Source: Gammaproteobacteria bacterium (GTDB lineage Bacteria; Pseudomonadota; Gammaproteobacteria; Steroidobacterales; GCA-2729495). Taken from it: 64,000 bases of DNA. Made by a program: the position numbers and the translations under genes. The DNA is taken from positions 554,329 through 618,328 of the forward strand of contig JAUHYQ010000002.1 in the NCBI GenBank assembly GCA_030426355.1, given 5' to 3'. Under the pieces are notes generated by a model that saw nothing but the letters and a program-made list of their open reading frames with translations, had not been told where the DNA came from and did no database searches. Of the stretch, positions 7,021 through 16,880 are shown in pieces (within the stretch, counting starts at the first letter, position 1; each line of letters begins with the position of its first letter).

Positions 7021-9509
7021 CTGTTGCTCCCGAAATCCTTTGCGCATTCGCGCAGCGACATGGCCATTGCCCTGCCGCTTGAATATCTGTCTTCCGGATT
7101 TTTTGCCAGTGCAGTTCTGATAATACTATCCACACATTTCGGGAGGTTGGTTCTGATTTCAGTGACAGGCCGCGCGTCTTCGCGCATGATTTTATCCATG
7201 AGTTTCGGAATGGAATCAGCCCGGAAAGGCGCCATGCCGGTGAGCAACTGATACAGCGTGACACCAAGCGAATATAAATCCGACTGACCGGTAACGCCAC
7301 TGGCCATTAACTGCTCCGGAGACATGAACGACGGTGTGCCCAGAATAATCCCGGTTTTGGTGCGGCTGGTATCGGTCAGTCGTGCAATTCCGAAGTCGGT
7401 GATCTTAAGCTCATCGGACGTTGCGTGATACATCAGGTTGGCCGGTTTAATATCACGGTGTACCACCCCCTGACGATGCGCGTAGTCGAGCGCATCGGCC
7501 GCACGGGCCATCAATTCCAGTACCCAGCTGGCCGGCAGCAGGTCATCGGGCTGCGCATGTTTGAGCAGGGATACGCCGTCGAAATATTCCATCGCCAGGT
7601 ACGAAACATCGCTGTCTTCGCCGACGTCATAGATGGCAATAATGTTCGGGTGATTCAGGCGGCCGGCCGACTCGGCTTCACGCATAAATTGCTGGCGTGC
7701 TTCGGCCAGCTTGGCATCGTCAAATTCTTCCGCCAGGGCCACGGTCTTGATGGCAACCTTGCGGCCGATTTTTGAATCCTGGGCGAGGTACACCGTGGCC
7801 ATGGCGCCTTCACCCAGTTTGCGTTCGATCGTATAACGGCCGAGCATTTTCTGGCCCGCTTTAGCAACCGGCGTGCGGGTCTCGGCAGGCTGAGTGGCCT
7901 TATTCAGCGGGGTGTAGTGTTTCTGGCCACTGAGTTTTTCAAGCAGCCGGGCGACATCCTTGTAGTCGGGGTCATGCTGAAATATGTAACGGAGCACCCG
8001 CTCCGCCTTGGCAAACTCTTCCGCGCGACCGTGATGAAAAGCAATCTGATACATCTTCTCTTTGGTGTCGTCAGTCAGCGGCTGCTGGCGCAAGACTGAA
8101 AACTGCAGATCGAGTTCATCCGGTGCGCCGCCCACCTTGTTCACCACCGGCGTATTCCGGATGGTGGTCACCGGAGTCGCCGGACGCATGCCGCGCAGTG
8201 TGCTCGCTATCCAAACAGCAAGAGCTGCAAACAATGAAGCGGTGCCGAGTTGCACCCATATGTGGGCCGATACCAGCAGCCAGGCTTCTATACTCAGGAC
8301 AATGGTTGCCAGAACCAGGCCTACCAGCGACGCTCCCACCAGCGGCATGGCCGGTAACCACATGACCACAATCAGCAGGATGGCAACGAGCATGGCGTAC
8401 TCAAGCCAGCGCAACCAGGTCGGTCGCAGCACGTAATCGCCTTCTAGAAGATTTGACAGGGTGGTGGCAGTTAGCAGCAACGGTGCTGCCAGTTCATTCG
8501 TTTGCGACGATTCATCTACCAGCAAATCACCGACCAGCACTATTTTGTCTTGTACTACCGCCGGGTCGACATTGCCAGCCAGCAGATCACTGAAGGCTAT
8601 CGTGCTGAACACCGGTTCATTACCCCGATTGTTATAAAATCGCGACAAGACTTCAAAGCCTGGTCCGGTGTGGAATACCCGGTCGTCCAGCGTTAGTGCG
8701 GTGGTAGATGCGACGACAATGTTCTGATTGCTTCGGTCATTAGCCACGGCCAGTGTGGCCATGGAAAGCGACGGCAGCAATACTCCGTTGGCGTCCACCA
8801 GCAGCCGGGTTGCGTGCGCCGATTGCTGATCACGCCAGGGTTCACTGTAACCAACGGCGCGGCTTGCATCACAGATCTGCGCCGGTGGCGCAACCACGAT
8901 GTCGGCAACCGCTACTGCAGCCACAGATCCCGGTTCGGCACCTTGTTGGTTAACGCTGTGCATTGCGCACTCGGGCGCGAGCTTCAAAGCGTCCGAAAAT
9001 GCGCTTCCGGAAAGCGGCAACACCACATTGCCGGCACTTTTCAGGCGTCGTGTAAGTAACTGCTGATCGTCATAGTTTTTGCGAAAGCCGGCCAGTTGAG
9101 CTGTCAGCCGCTTAAGTTCGCCGGCTGCTTCGCCGGACCGCGTCGCCTGCTTTTCTAATTCTGCCAATGCGGCTATCTGTTCAGCGGGAGGAACTTCCGG
9201 TAGCTTAAGTGGCTGAGTCGCCGTAATGGCCTTCGCGCCCATGCTGCTCAGTTTGTCGACCGCTGCACCAAAGCCCTCGGCTGACCAGGCATCGGGCGTT
9301 GCTGCACTCGACGAGTCTACGGTAATCAGCAATATCTGCGTGGAACCTGCCTGATACTGGTATTGTTGGAACCAGTCATAGACGCGGTTTTCCAGATTGC
9401 CCAGATTGGCCAGCAGTCCCACAATTATTGCGGTCAGGAGCAGTGCGCCGGCCAGACGGGGGCGGCTAGCGTTTGCGGGATGTTTGGCTGACGCTGCATT
9501 CATCTGCAC
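7017..9509 (-). CDS. CHASE2-type sensor serine/threonine protein kinase
   Basis: An 830-residue membrane kinase. One membrane helix (about 19-37) is followed by a periplasmic CHASE2-like sensor (about 45-340), three membrane helices (about 356-440), a linker with a short TPR-like segment (about 480-530) and a eukaryotic-type kinase domain (about 553-820). Kinase motifs are complete: glycine loop LGEGAMATVYLA, VAIK lysine, HRDIKPANL at about 684, and DFG at about 704 followed by a Thr-rich activation loop. It heads a minus-strand operon with the PP2C and FHA genes. What the sensor binds cannot be read from sequence. Confidence 0.92.
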   Translation of the reverse strand: MQMNAASAKHPANASRPRLAGALLLTAIIVGLLANLGNLENRVYDWFQQYQYQAGSTQILLITVDSSSAATPDAWSAEGFGAAVDKLSSMGAKAITATQPLKLPEVPPAEQIAALAELEKQATRSGEAAGELKRLTAQLAGFRKNYDDQQLLTRRLKSAGNVVLPLSGSAFSDALKLAPECAMHSVNQQGAEPGSVAAVAVADIVVAPPAQICDASRAVGYSEPWRDQQSAHATRLLVDANGVLLPSLSMATLAVANDRSNQNIVVASTTALTLDDRVFHTGPGFEVLSRFYNNRGNEPVFSTIAFSDLLAGNVDPAVVQDKIVLVGDLLVDESSQTNELAAPLLLTATTLSNLLEGDYVLRPTWLRWLEYAMLVAILLIVVMWLPAMPLVGASLVGLVLATIVLSIEAWLLVSAHIWVQLGTASLFAALAVWIASTLRGMRPATPVTTIRNTPVVNKVGGAPDELDLQFSVLRQQPLTDDTKEKMYQIAFHHGRAEEFAKAERVLRYIFQHDPDYKDVARLLEKLSGQKHYTPLNKATQPAETRTPVAKAGQKMLGRYTIERKLGEGAMATVYLAQDSKIGRKVAIKTVALAEEFDDAKLAEARQQFMREAESAGRLNHPNIIAIYDVGEDSDVSYLAMEYFDGVSLLKHAQPDDLLPASWVLELMARAADALDYAHRQGVVHRDIKPANLMYHATSDELKITDFGIARLTDTSRTKTGIILGTPSFMSPEQLMASGVTGQSDLYSLGVTLYQLLTGMAPFRADSIPKLMDKIMREDARPVTEIRTNLPKCVDSIIRTALAKNPEDRYSSGRAMAMSLRECAKDFGSNS

Positions 9510-9652
9510 ATGTTAAATTCCCTGTCCGCGGGAAGATGAGAACCAAGTGGTGTTTTCCCTTTAAATATGCGGGTTTGCGGCATTCAAGGTGCCCGGGGAT
9601 GAGAACATGATCACAGTTTTGGTGCGGTGGCCCGCATGAAAGGTTTAAGCAG

Positions 9653-10999
9653 ATGAGCAAAGCCGGTACATCGTATGTGTGCAGCGAATGCGGTGGGCAT
9701 ACCCTTAAATGGCAGGGTCAGTGTCCTGCATGTGGTGCCTGGAACTCGCTCGAGGCAGGTGCAGCGCCGGTCAAGCGCACCGGCTATGCCGGCGAAGTCA
9801 AGGGTCTGCGGCTCGCCGATGTAGCGCAAGCCGAAGTAGAGCGCGTCACTACCGGAATACTTGAATTTGATCGCGTACTCGGGGGCGGCCTGGTAACCGG
9901 TTCGGTGGTGCTCATTGGCGGTGACCCGGGTATCGGTAAATCAACCCTGTTGCTGCAAGCGGCGGGCGGTCAGCCGTCGGGCCACAAAGTCTTGTACGTA
10001 ACCGGCGAAGAGTCTCTGCAACAGATTGCAATGCGCGCACGGCGCCTGGAAGTGGCGACCGACGGTTTGTCGGTCGTTGCCGAGACTTGTGTTGAGCACT
10101 TGCTGCAGGTTTTGCAAAAAGAGAAGCCGGCTTGCGTCGTCATTGACTCGGTGCAAACCTTGTACAGCGAGGCGGTGAGTTCCGCGCCCGGTTCCGTCAG
10201 CCAGTTGCGCGAATCAGCGTCGCAGCTGGTGCGGTATGCCAAGACGTCCGGCACAACCGTGCTGTTGGTGGGCCACGTCACCAAGGAAGGCAACATCGCT
10301 GGTCCCCGCGTCCTCGAGCACATGGTGGATGCGGTGTTATATTTCGAAAGCGAGTCCGACAGCCGTTACCGAATTCTGCGGGCCATCAAGAATCGCTTCG
10401 GGGCTGCGAACGAACTCGGTATTTTCGCCATGACGAGCAGCGGCATGCGCGAGGTCAAAAACCCGTCGGCCATATTTTTATCGCGCCATCCGGAGGCTGT
10501 CGCGGGCTCGGTAGTCACGGTTTCGCGTGAGGGCAGTCGGCCATTACTGATTGAAGTGCAGGCTTTGGCCGATCAGTCCGGCGGCGGTACGTCGCGCCGT
10601 TTGGCGTTGGGGCTGGATCAGAACCGCTTGTCGATGTTACTCGCGACGCTCAATCGGCATGCCGGCGTCTCTGCGTATGAATACGATGTGTTTATCAATG
10701 TGGTTGGCGGGGTGCGTATTTCAGAAACTTCCGCCGATCTCGCCGCGTTGGCCGCTACTGTTTCCAGCTTGCGCGACCGACCCGTGCCGCAAACCACCGT
10801 GGTGTTTGGCGAGGTGGGGCTGGCCGGCGAAATCAGGCCGGTCGCTTTCGGCGAAGAGCGTTTGCTGGAGGCAGCCAAACGCGGTTTCAGCCATGCCGTT
10901 GTGCCGCGCGGCAATTTGCCTAAAAAACCCATCAAGGGTTTAAAGCTGAGTGGTGTGGATTATCTTCGCGGTGCCCTGGAAGCGCTGGACCTGGCCTGA
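9653..10999 (+). CDS. radA: DNA repair protein RadA (Sms)
   Basis: RadA is a RecA-like, DnaB-type helicase that extends recombination intermediates by branch migration. The 448-residue protein has the N-terminal zinc finger (CSECG...CPACG, residues 10-27), Walker A GGDPGIGKST at about 90, the RadA-specific KNRFG motif at about 245 and a C-terminal Lon-protease-like domain. The size is typical. It is divergent from the CHASE2 kinase across 143 bp, which must hold both promoters, and convergent with the CNNM gene. Confidence 0.97.
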   Translation: MSKAGTSYVCSECGGHTLKWQGQCPACGAWNSLEAGAAPVKRTGYAGEVKGLRLADVAQAEVERVTTGILEFDRVLGGGLVTGSVVLIGGDPGIGKSTLLLQAAGGQPSGHKVLYVTGEESLQQIAMRARRLEVATDGLSVVAETCVEHLLQVLQKEKPACVVIDSVQTLYSEAVSSAPGSVSQLRESASQLVRYAKTSGTTVLLVGHVTKEGNIAGPRVLEHMVDAVLYFESESDSRYRILRAIKNRFGAANELGIFAMTSSGMREVKNPSAIFLSRHPEAVAGSVVTVSREGSRPLLIEVQALADQSGGGTSRRLALGLDQNRLSMLLATLNRHAGVSAYEYDVFINVVGGVRISETSADLAALAATVSSLRDRPVPQTTVVFGEVGLAGEIRPVAFGEERLLEAAKRGFSHAVVPRGNLPKKPIKGLKLSGVDYLRGALEALDLA

Positions 11000-11007
11000 A
11001 TCGCGGG

Positions 11008-12300
11008 TTAGGCCGCTTCCGGGGGCGATGCGGTTGCAGGTGGCTGGATACGCACGCGATTTACGCTGTTTTCGCTGGTTTGCAGTATTTCCACCGGGTA
11101 GTCACCGAGTTGCAGGCTGATGCCCTTTTCGGGAATGGTCTCCAGCTTTTCCAGTATCAGCCCGTTTAATGTGGTTGCGCCGTCAGTTGGCAAAGACCAC
11201 TTCATCATGCGGTTAAGTGACCGGATATTGGCGCTGGCTTCAACGATAAAACTCGTTTTGCCGGGTTCTTCCTGAACATCGGCAAGCTCGGGAGACTCGT
11301 CGCCAGTGAATTCGCCAACGATTTCTTCGAGTATGTCGCCAAGCGTGACAAGGCCCTGAATGTCGCCGTACTCATCGACGACCAGCGCAGCATGCTGGCG
11401 ATTGTGCTGAAATTGCACCAGTTGCTTATGCAGCGGTGTGCCCTCGGGCACGAAATACGGGTCTTCGGTCAAAGACATCAATTTGTGTTTGTCCAGTTGG
11501 GCCAGACCGTCGGCGTGAATCAGGCGACGTAAATCCAGCATGCCCGTTACATCATCGATACGTTCCCGGTAGACCGGCATGCGCGTAAAGCGGCAACTAC
11601 TGATCTGCTCGAGAATTTCTGGCCACGAATCATTCAGGTCTATGCCAACGATTTCATTGTGCGGCACCATAACGTCATCGACACTGACCCCATCGAGTTC
11701 AAGTATGCCTTGCAGCATGCGATGTCGTTTTTGCGGTAGCAGGGTGGCCGATTCGTTGATGACCACCCGCAGTTCATCAATGTTCAGACTGTGATGATCG
11801 GACGACTGCGAATCCACGCCCATGAGTCGCAGCAGCGAGTTGGATACCAAATTGATGAGCCAGATCAGCGGAAATGCCAGTCGCTGCAGCGGGTAATAAA
11901 TATAGGTGGCCGGGAAAGCGAGTCTCTCGGGGTGCAGCGCCGCGAGTGTTTTGGGAGTGACTTCCGCAAAAATTAGCACGACCAGCGTGAAGACAAACGT
12001 GCCCGCTGCTGTCACCCAAGCGCTGCTGCCAAACAGGCGTATGGTCAGGTAGCTCGACAACGTGGCCGCAGAAAAGTTGATGAGGTTGTTGCCAAACAGA
12101 ATCAGCGTGATCAGTCGGTCCGGGCGCTGCAATAACTGTTCTGCGAAGCGAGCACCGCGATGACCGCTTCTAGCCTTATGGCGGAGTTTGTAGCGGTTCA
12201 GGGCCATCAAGGCCGTTTCTGTTCCGGAGAAAAAAGCCGACAGTGCGAGCATGAAAAGCAGCGTACCGATTACTACCCCAAGGGGTATGTCATCACTCAA
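11008..12300 (-). CDS. CNNM/CorC-family membrane protein (CorB/YfjD-like)
   Basis: A 430-residue HlyC/CorC-family protein: an N-terminal DUF21/CNNM membrane domain with three or four helices (about 1-180), a CBS pair (about 210-330) and a C-terminal CorC_HlyC domain (about 345-420). The family is linked to magnesium and cobalt efflux or homeostasis, though transport is proven only for some members. It is divergent from ffh, as E. coli yfjD is a near neighbour of ffh. The cytochrome-assembly-like ypjD often found here is absent. Confidence 0.9.
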   Translation of the reverse strand: MSDDIPLGVVIGTLLFMLALSAFFSGTETALMALNRYKLRHKARSGHRGARFAEQLLQRPDRLITLILFGNNLINFSAATLSSYLTIRLFGSSAWVTAAGTFVFTLVVLIFAEVTPKTLAALHPERLAFPATYIYYPLQRLAFPLIWLINLVSNSLLRLMGVDSQSSDHHSLNIDELRVVINESATLLPQKRHRMLQGILELDGVSVDDVMVPHNEIVGIDLNDSWPEILEQISSCRFTRMPVYRERIDDVTGMLDLRRLIHADGLAQLDKHKLMSLTEDPYFVPEGTPLHKQLVQFQHNRQHAALVVDEYGDIQGLVTLGDILEEIVGEFTGDESPELADVQEEPGKTSFIVEASANIRSLNRMMKWSLPTDGATTLNGLILEKLETIPEKGISLQLGDYPVEILQTSENSVNRVRIQPPATASPPEAA

Positions 12301-12465
12301 GAGAGTGAGTCTCCGTATATGAACACCTCCAAATGGTCGCGAAATGCGCCCGGTGCGTCAAGCCGCGCGTGCCCTGCGCCGGGGGTTTCGGGCTTCGCTG
12401 CAGGGGGTACAATCACGACCTGTATGTTTATGCGAGGGCCGCAGGGCGGCTGAGGGCTATACCCG

Positions 12466-13815
12466 ATGTTCGATGGATTAAGTAAGCGATTGCGCGAGGT
12501 AGCGGGCGGTCTGCGCGGACGCGGCCGACTTACGGACGACAATATTAAGGATGCCGTTCGGGATGTGCGCATGGCGCTGCTGGAAGCAGACGTTGCGTTG
12601 CCGGTGGTCAAACGCCTGATTGCACGGGTGCGGGAACGCGCGGTGGGAGCGGACGTCGCGCGAAGTTTGCAGCCGGGCCAGGTTTTTATTCGCATTCTCA
12701 GTCAGGAACTCACCCGCACGCTGGGCGGGGACACTGCGGGGCTGGAATTTCGTGTGCAGCCGCCGGCGGTTTTATTGCTGGCTGGTTTGCAGGGCGCAGG
12801 CAAGACCACCACCGCGGCCAAGCTGGCCTTGTGGCTGAAGCAAAAAGCCAATAAGCGGCCGATGCTGGTTAGCCTGGATACCCGACGGCCGGCGGCGATG
12901 CAGCAGCTGCAGCAGCTGGCGGATAAAATTGACGTGCCGTTTGTACCGTTCGTGGATGGCCAGACGCCGCTGGATATCGCCACTGCGGCATTGACCGAGG
13001 CGCGCAAGCAGGGCGCTGACGTGCTTATTCTTGACACCGCCGGGCGAACGCGTCTTGAAGAAGATTTGCTGGATGAGTTGCGCGAGCTCAGTGCTGCAAC
13101 AACGCCGGCCGAAACACTTTTCGTGGTTGACAGCATGGCCGGGCAGGATGCTGTGAACGCAGCGCAGGCATTCGGTGCGGCCTTGTCGCTGACCGGGGTG
13201 GTGTTGACCAAGACGGACGGTGATGCGCGCGGCGGCGTGGCCTTGTCAGTCAGGGAAGTAACCGGTGCACCGGTTAAGTTCCTCGGCACCGGTGAAGGTG
13301 TCGACGGCCTGGAGGTTTTTCATCCGGAACGCATGGCGAACCGCATTCTAGGTATGGGCGATGTGCTCAGCCTGGTGGAAGAAGTCGAACAGAAAGTTGA
13401 CCGCGAGAAAGCGGAAAAACTGGTCGGCAAGTTGCGAAGTGGTAAAGGGTTTGACCTGACCGATATGCGTGATCAGTTAAGCCAGATGCTGGGCATGGGT
13501 GATATGCAGGGTATGCTTGAGAAGTTGCCGTTGCCGGGTAATGTGAACGCCAGCCAGTTGGCAAAAGGCATCGACACCGGCATGTTGAAAAGGCAGGTCG
13601 CGATTATTAATTCCATGACGCCTGGCGAAAGGCGGTTTCCCAAGTCCATTAACGGGTCGCGCAAAAAACGTATTGCTAACGGTGCCGGGCTGCCGATTCA
13701 GGACGTGAACCGTCTGCTCAAGCAGCACCTGCAGATGCAGAAGGCCATGAAAAAAATGGGTAAAGGCGGCATGAACCGTCTGATGCAGGGCATGGGAGGC
13801 ATGCTGGGGCGCTAA
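12466..13815 (+). CDS. ffh: Signal recognition particle protein Ffh
   Basis: Ffh binds 4.5S RNA and signal sequences and targets nascent membrane proteins to FtsY. The 449 residues comprise the helical N domain (1-90), the SRP GTPase G domain with GLQGAGKTTTAAKLA at about 103, DTAGR at about 190 and TKTDGDARGG at about 246, and the Met-rich M domain from about 300 ending in MGGMLGR. Its RNA partner is encoded at 36928-37035 in the same window. TACAAT at about 12408 could be a -10 element but no good -35 is visible. Confidence 0.97.
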   Translation: MFDGLSKRLREVAGGLRGRGRLTDDNIKDAVRDVRMALLEADVALPVVKRLIARVRERAVGADVARSLQPGQVFIRILSQELTRTLGGDTAGLEFRVQPPAVLLLAGLQGAGKTTTAAKLALWLKQKANKRPMLVSLDTRRPAAMQQLQQLADKIDVPFVPFVDGQTPLDIATAALTEARKQGADVLILDTAGRTRLEEDLLDELRELSAATTPAETLFVVDSMAGQDAVNAAQAFGAALSLTGVVLTKTDGDARGGVALSVREVTGAPVKFLGTGEGVDGLEVFHPERMANRILGMGDVLSLVEEVEQKVDREKAEKLVGKLRSGKGFDLTDMRDQLSQMLGMGDMQGMLEKLPLPGNVNASQLAKGIDTGMLKRQVAIINSMTPGERRFPKSINGSRKKRIANGAGLPIQDVNRLLKQHLQMQKAMKKMGKGGMNRLMQGMGGMLGR

Positions 13816-13916
13816 TTTTCGCGCCGCGGCGAAAAAGTCGGGTAATTTGCCCGTTTTAGGCCTCTAAGTGCTTCACATTCAGGGCTTTTCGCGTAAAATC
13901 CCCGTCTCACAAATAT

Positions 13917-13946
13917 CGGCGGAGCTGCGGTTCCGCCGAGTTTTTT
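13917..13946 (+). terminator. Rho-independent terminator after ffh
   Basis: A perfect 7-bp GC-rich stem (13917-13923 with 13932-13938), an 8-nt loop and a run of six T from 13941 form a classical intrinsic terminator. It lies 100 nt past ffh and 67 nt before rpsP, so it ends ffh transcripts and may also act as an attenuator for any read-through into the rpsP operon. Confidence 0.8.
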
Positions 13947-14012
13947 ATTGTCCTGCTTTAGCTCTTGCCGCGGCAGGGATCGGTTTGCAGAGTTATTTGA
14001 GGTTAGCAACAG

Positions 14013-14279
14013 ATGGTTACCATCCGTTTGGCTCGGGGCGGCGCGAAAAAGCGGCCCTTTTATCACATTGTCGTTACTGACCAGCGTAATAAGCGCGACG
14101 GTCGGTATATCGAGCGTCTGGGGTATTTCAATCCCATCGCAGTCGATGTCAAAGACGAACTGCGCGTGGATTTGCCGCGCATTGATTACTGGATTGGGCA
14201 AGGCGCTCAGCCTTCTGATCGGGTTAGCAAGTTAGTAAAAAGTTACCGCAAGGCTCAGGGCGCTGAGGCGGCTGCTTAG
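14013..14279 (+). CDS. rpsP: 30S ribosomal protein bS16
   Basis: bS16 is a small-subunit assembly protein. This 88-residue copy starts [20 protein letters not shown], the family signature, and is of normal length. It is first in the conserved rpsP-rimM-trmD-rplS operon, with rimM only 6 nt downstream. TTGAGG lies about 14 nt upstream, a rather distant ribosome binding site. Confidence 0.98.
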   Translation: MVTIRLARGGAKKRPFYHIVVTDQRNKRDGRYIERLGYFNPIAVDVKDELRVDLPRIDYWIGQGAQPSDRVSKLVKSYRKAQGAEAAA

Positions 14280-14285
14280 CTCTTA

Positions 14286-14813
14286 ATGGTAGCGGGCAGT
14301 TCCCTGGTTCCGATAGGCCGTATTGCCGGGCCACATGGAATCAAGGGGTGGGTCAAGATCAGTTCTTTTACTGACCCGGCACAAAACGTATTTGGCTACG
14401 CGCCGTGGATACTGCGCGACCCGAAGGGCGGACGATCGACGACTCAGGTCGGCGTGCTTGAAAGCAGGGCACACGGCAAAGGTTGGGTTGCGCGACTGGA
14501 GGGTGTTGCGGATCGCAATGCCGCAGAGTTGTTAAAAGGTCTCGAGATCGTTGTTGATCGCGAGAGCATGCCGGAACCGGACGAAGGTCAGTATTACTGG
14601 GCGGATCTGGAGGGCATGCAAGTAGAGGATAAAGTCGGTCGCGTGCTGGGTCGTTTGGACCACATGCTTGAGACCGGGTCCGCGGACGTCATGGTGATTG
14701 TCGGGGAGCAGCAAGGTGAGCGTCACCTGATCCCGTTCATCATGGGTGACACGGTTGTCGCGGTCGATCTGGAAGCGCGCTGCATCCGGGTAGATTGGGC
14801 CGGTGTGGAATAG
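14286..14813 (+). CDS. rimM: Ribosome maturation factor RimM
   Basis: RimM binds S19 in the 30S head and assists late 16S rRNA maturation. The 175-residue protein has the N-terminal barrel with VPIGRIAGPHGIKGWVKI and the C-terminal PRC-barrel with YYWADLEGMQV and LIPFI. It is placed between bS16 and TrmD, as in most proteobacteria, and is 23 nt ahead of trmD. The length is typical. Confidence 0.96.
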   Translation: MVAGSSLVPIGRIAGPHGIKGWVKISSFTDPAQNVFGYAPWILRDPKGGRSTTQVGVLESRAHGKGWVARLEGVADRNAAELLKGLEIVVDRESMPEPDEGQYYWADLEGMQVEDKVGRVLGRLDHMLETGSADVMVIVGEQQGERHLIPFIMGDTVVAVDLEARCIRVDWAGVE

Positions 14814-14836
14814 TGGGCATGAATTAGTGGACAGGC

Positions 14837-15598
14837 ATGATGGACGTTAACGTTGTCAGCCTGTTCCCCGAGATGATTCGGGGCGCGTCTGCCTGGGGCG
14901 TAACCGGCAGGGCGTTAGATAAGGGTATTGCCCGTTTGGACTGCACGAATCCGCGTGACTTTACGACGGACGTGCACCAAACGGTTGATGACCGTCCTTA
15001 CGGGGGCGGTCCGGGTATGGTGCTCAAGGTTGAGCCCATTGCTGCAGCACTAACAAGTGCGCGCAAGCAATTGCCAGTCGGCAGCAAGGTTATTTTCCTG
15101 ACGCCGCAAGGCCGGGTATTTAACCAGGCTGTGGCAGCTGAGCTGGCGCAATTGCCCGGTATGGTTTTGGTATGTGGTCGCTATGAAGGTTTTGACGAGC
15201 GGCTGATTGAGGCATATGCCGACGATGAATTGTCGATTGGAGACTACGTCATCAGCGGCGGCGAGCTTGGTGCACTGGTAGTGCTCGATGCGGTGATGCG
15301 GTTATTGCCAGGAGTGCTGGGCGATGAGGCATCGGCGGAGCAGGATTCGTTTAGCGACGGCTTGCTGGACTGTCCGCACTATACGCGCCCAGAGTGTTTT
15401 GCTGAACGCGCGGTGCCGGCGGTGTTGCTGAATGGTAACCACGCCGAGACCGATCGCTGGCGACGCAAGCAGTCGCTCGGGAGGACGTGGTTGCGGCGGC
15501 CTGAGCTGTTGGCTGGCCGTGAACTGACGGATGACGATCGTCAGCTGATTGAAGAGTTTCTCGCTGAGCAGGATGTGCGAGAGCAAGGAATAAAATAG
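14837..15598 (+). CDS. trmD: tRNA (guanine-N1-)-methyltransferase TrmD
   Basis: TrmD methylates G37 next to the anticodon and prevents +1 frameshifting. It is a 253-residue SPOUT knot enzyme. The S-adenosylmethionine knot is marked by [13 protein letters not shown] and [14 protein letters not shown]. The N-terminus [10 protein letters not shown] and the [12 protein letters not shown] segment are also characteristic. Two consecutive ATG codons are possible starts. It is third in the rpsP operon, 42 nt ahead of rplS. Confidence 0.97.
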   Translation: MMDVNVVSLFPEMIRGASAWGVTGRALDKGIARLDCTNPRDFTTDVHQTVDDRPYGGGPGMVLKVEPIAAALTSARKQLPVGSKVIFLTPQGRVFNQAVAAELAQLPGMVLVCGRYEGFDERLIEAYADDELSIGDYVISGGELGALVVLDAVMRLLPGVLGDEASAEQDSFSDGLLDCPHYTRPECFAERAVPAVLLNGNHAETDRWRRKQSLGRTWLRRPELLAGRELTDDDRQLIEEFLAEQDVREQGIK

Positions 15599-15640
15599 CG
15601 GGGTGGCTGCGGTCGCCCGAATGTCACAGGACGAAGGAAA

Positions 15641-15985
15641 ATGAGCAAGATCATTCAGGAACTCGAACAGGCGCAGATGGAGCGCGAACTGCCGGCATTC
15701 GCACCCGGCGACACTGTGGTAGTGCAGGTGCGCGTGCGTGAAGGTGAACGCGAGCGACTTCAGGCATTTGAAGGTGTGGTGATCGCCAAGCGCAATCGAG
15801 GTCTGAACTCGGCGTTTACGGTGCGTAAGATATCTCATGGTGAAGGTGTGGAGCGGGTTTTCCAGACCTACAGCCCGGCTGTTGCAGGCATTGAAGTAAA
15901 GCGTCGCGGCGATGTGCGTCGCGCCAAGCTTTACTATTTGCGTGAGCGCAGCGGTAAGTCTGCACGCATCAAAGAAAAGATCTGA
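15641..15985 (+). CDS. rplS: 50S ribosomal protein bL19
   Basis: bL19 lies at the subunit interface of the large subunit. This 114-residue protein has the typical [13 protein letters not shown] and [12 protein letters not shown] segments and the [16 protein letters not shown] end. GGACGAAGGAAA before the ATG is a strong ribosome binding site. It ends the rpsP operon; the TRAP lipoprotein gene begins only 3 nt later, so read-through transcription into the transporter is possible. Confidence 0.98.
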   Translation: MSKIIQELEQAQMERELPAFAPGDTVVVQVRVREGERERLQAFEGVVIAKRNRGLNSAFTVRKISHGEGVERVFQTYSPAVAGIEVKRRGDVRRAKLYYLRERSGKSARIKEKI

Positions 15986-15988
15986 CCG

Positions 15989-16858
15989 ATGGCGCAGGTG
16001 CGCCGTTCATTGACCGCTGCAGGCGTGCTGATTGCGTGCCTGGTGAGCGGTTGCGGTAGCGTAATCTCCAGTGTGTCGGCTGATATGGCTGACAACTTGT
16101 CTACAGCTATCCTGAATCAGGATGACCCACAGCTGGTGCGCGATGCGCTACCTTCCTATCTGCTGCTGCTCGACAGTCTGGTGAACTCGGATCCAGAGAA
16201 CCCGGCAACGCTTGGTGCGGCGGCGCAGCTTTACGCGGCATATGGCGCAACGCTGGTCAGCGATGCAGATCGTGCACGCTCCCTGACCACGCGGGCGCGT
16301 GACTACGGCACGCGGGCGCTATGCGCAGCTGATGACAACGCCTGTGATCTGCAGGGCCTGCCGTTTGAGCGTTACGCATCCCTAGTCAATGCAGTGGATG
16401 CGGACGCCGTCGAAGCACTGCATACCTACAGTTTGGCCACGCTGGCCTGGATACGCGCCCATGCCGACGATTACAACGCTCTGGCTGAGTTGCCACGCGT
16501 CGAAGTCGCCCTTGAGCGCGTCATGCAGTTGGAGCCTGCTGGTGACTTGGCCCCCAGTACCTGCATGTATCTCGGGGTATTGAATACGCTGCGTCCCGCA
16601 TCGCTGGGCGGGCAGCCGGAGCTTGGCCGGGAGTGGTTTGAGCGCGGTATCGGCCTGTCGGCCGGCCGTGATTTAGCCATCAAGGTTGAGTACGCACGCA
16701 GCTATGCCCGGCTGATCTATGATCGCGAGCTGCATGATCGTTTGTTGAACGAAGTGCTGGCCGCCGAGGTCGAAGAGCAGGATCTGGTGTTGTCCAACCA
16801 GTTGGCGCGCGCTCAGGCCGTTGAGCTCATGCGGTCAGCCGACGAATATTTTAATTAA
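15989..16858 (+). CDS. TRAP transporter TatT-family lipoprotein
   Basis: A 289-residue lipoprotein with a signal peptide ending in the lipobox VSGC (Cys22). The helical body contains TPR-like repeats (LGAAAQLYAAYG, RARDYGTRALC). This is the TatT family, characterised in Treponema pallidum as a trimeric partner that docks binding proteins of TRAP transporters. The binding protein and both permease genes follow immediately. It starts 3 nt after rplS without a clear separate promoter. The substrate is unknown. Confidence 0.85.
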   Translation: MAQVRRSLTAAGVLIACLVSGCGSVISSVSADMADNLSTAILNQDDPQLVRDALPSYLLLLDSLVNSDPENPATLGAAAQLYAAYGATLVSDADRARSLTTRARDYGTRALCAADDNACDLQGLPFERYASLVNAVDADAVEALHTYSLATLAWIRAHADDYNALAELPRVEVALERVMQLEPAGDLAPSTCMYLGVLNTLRPASLGGQPELGREWFERGIGLSAGRDLAIKVEYARSYARLIYDRELHDRLLNEVLAAEVEEQDLVLSNQLARAQAVELMRSADEYFN

Positions 16859-16880
16859 TACAAACAGTTATTATTTACTT

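Noticed and set aside
13816..13835. A second hairpin right after the ffh stop codon (7-bp stem).
   Set aside because: It has A-residues rather than T-residues on its downstream side, so it would not terminate the ffh transcript; the real terminator is at 13917-13946.
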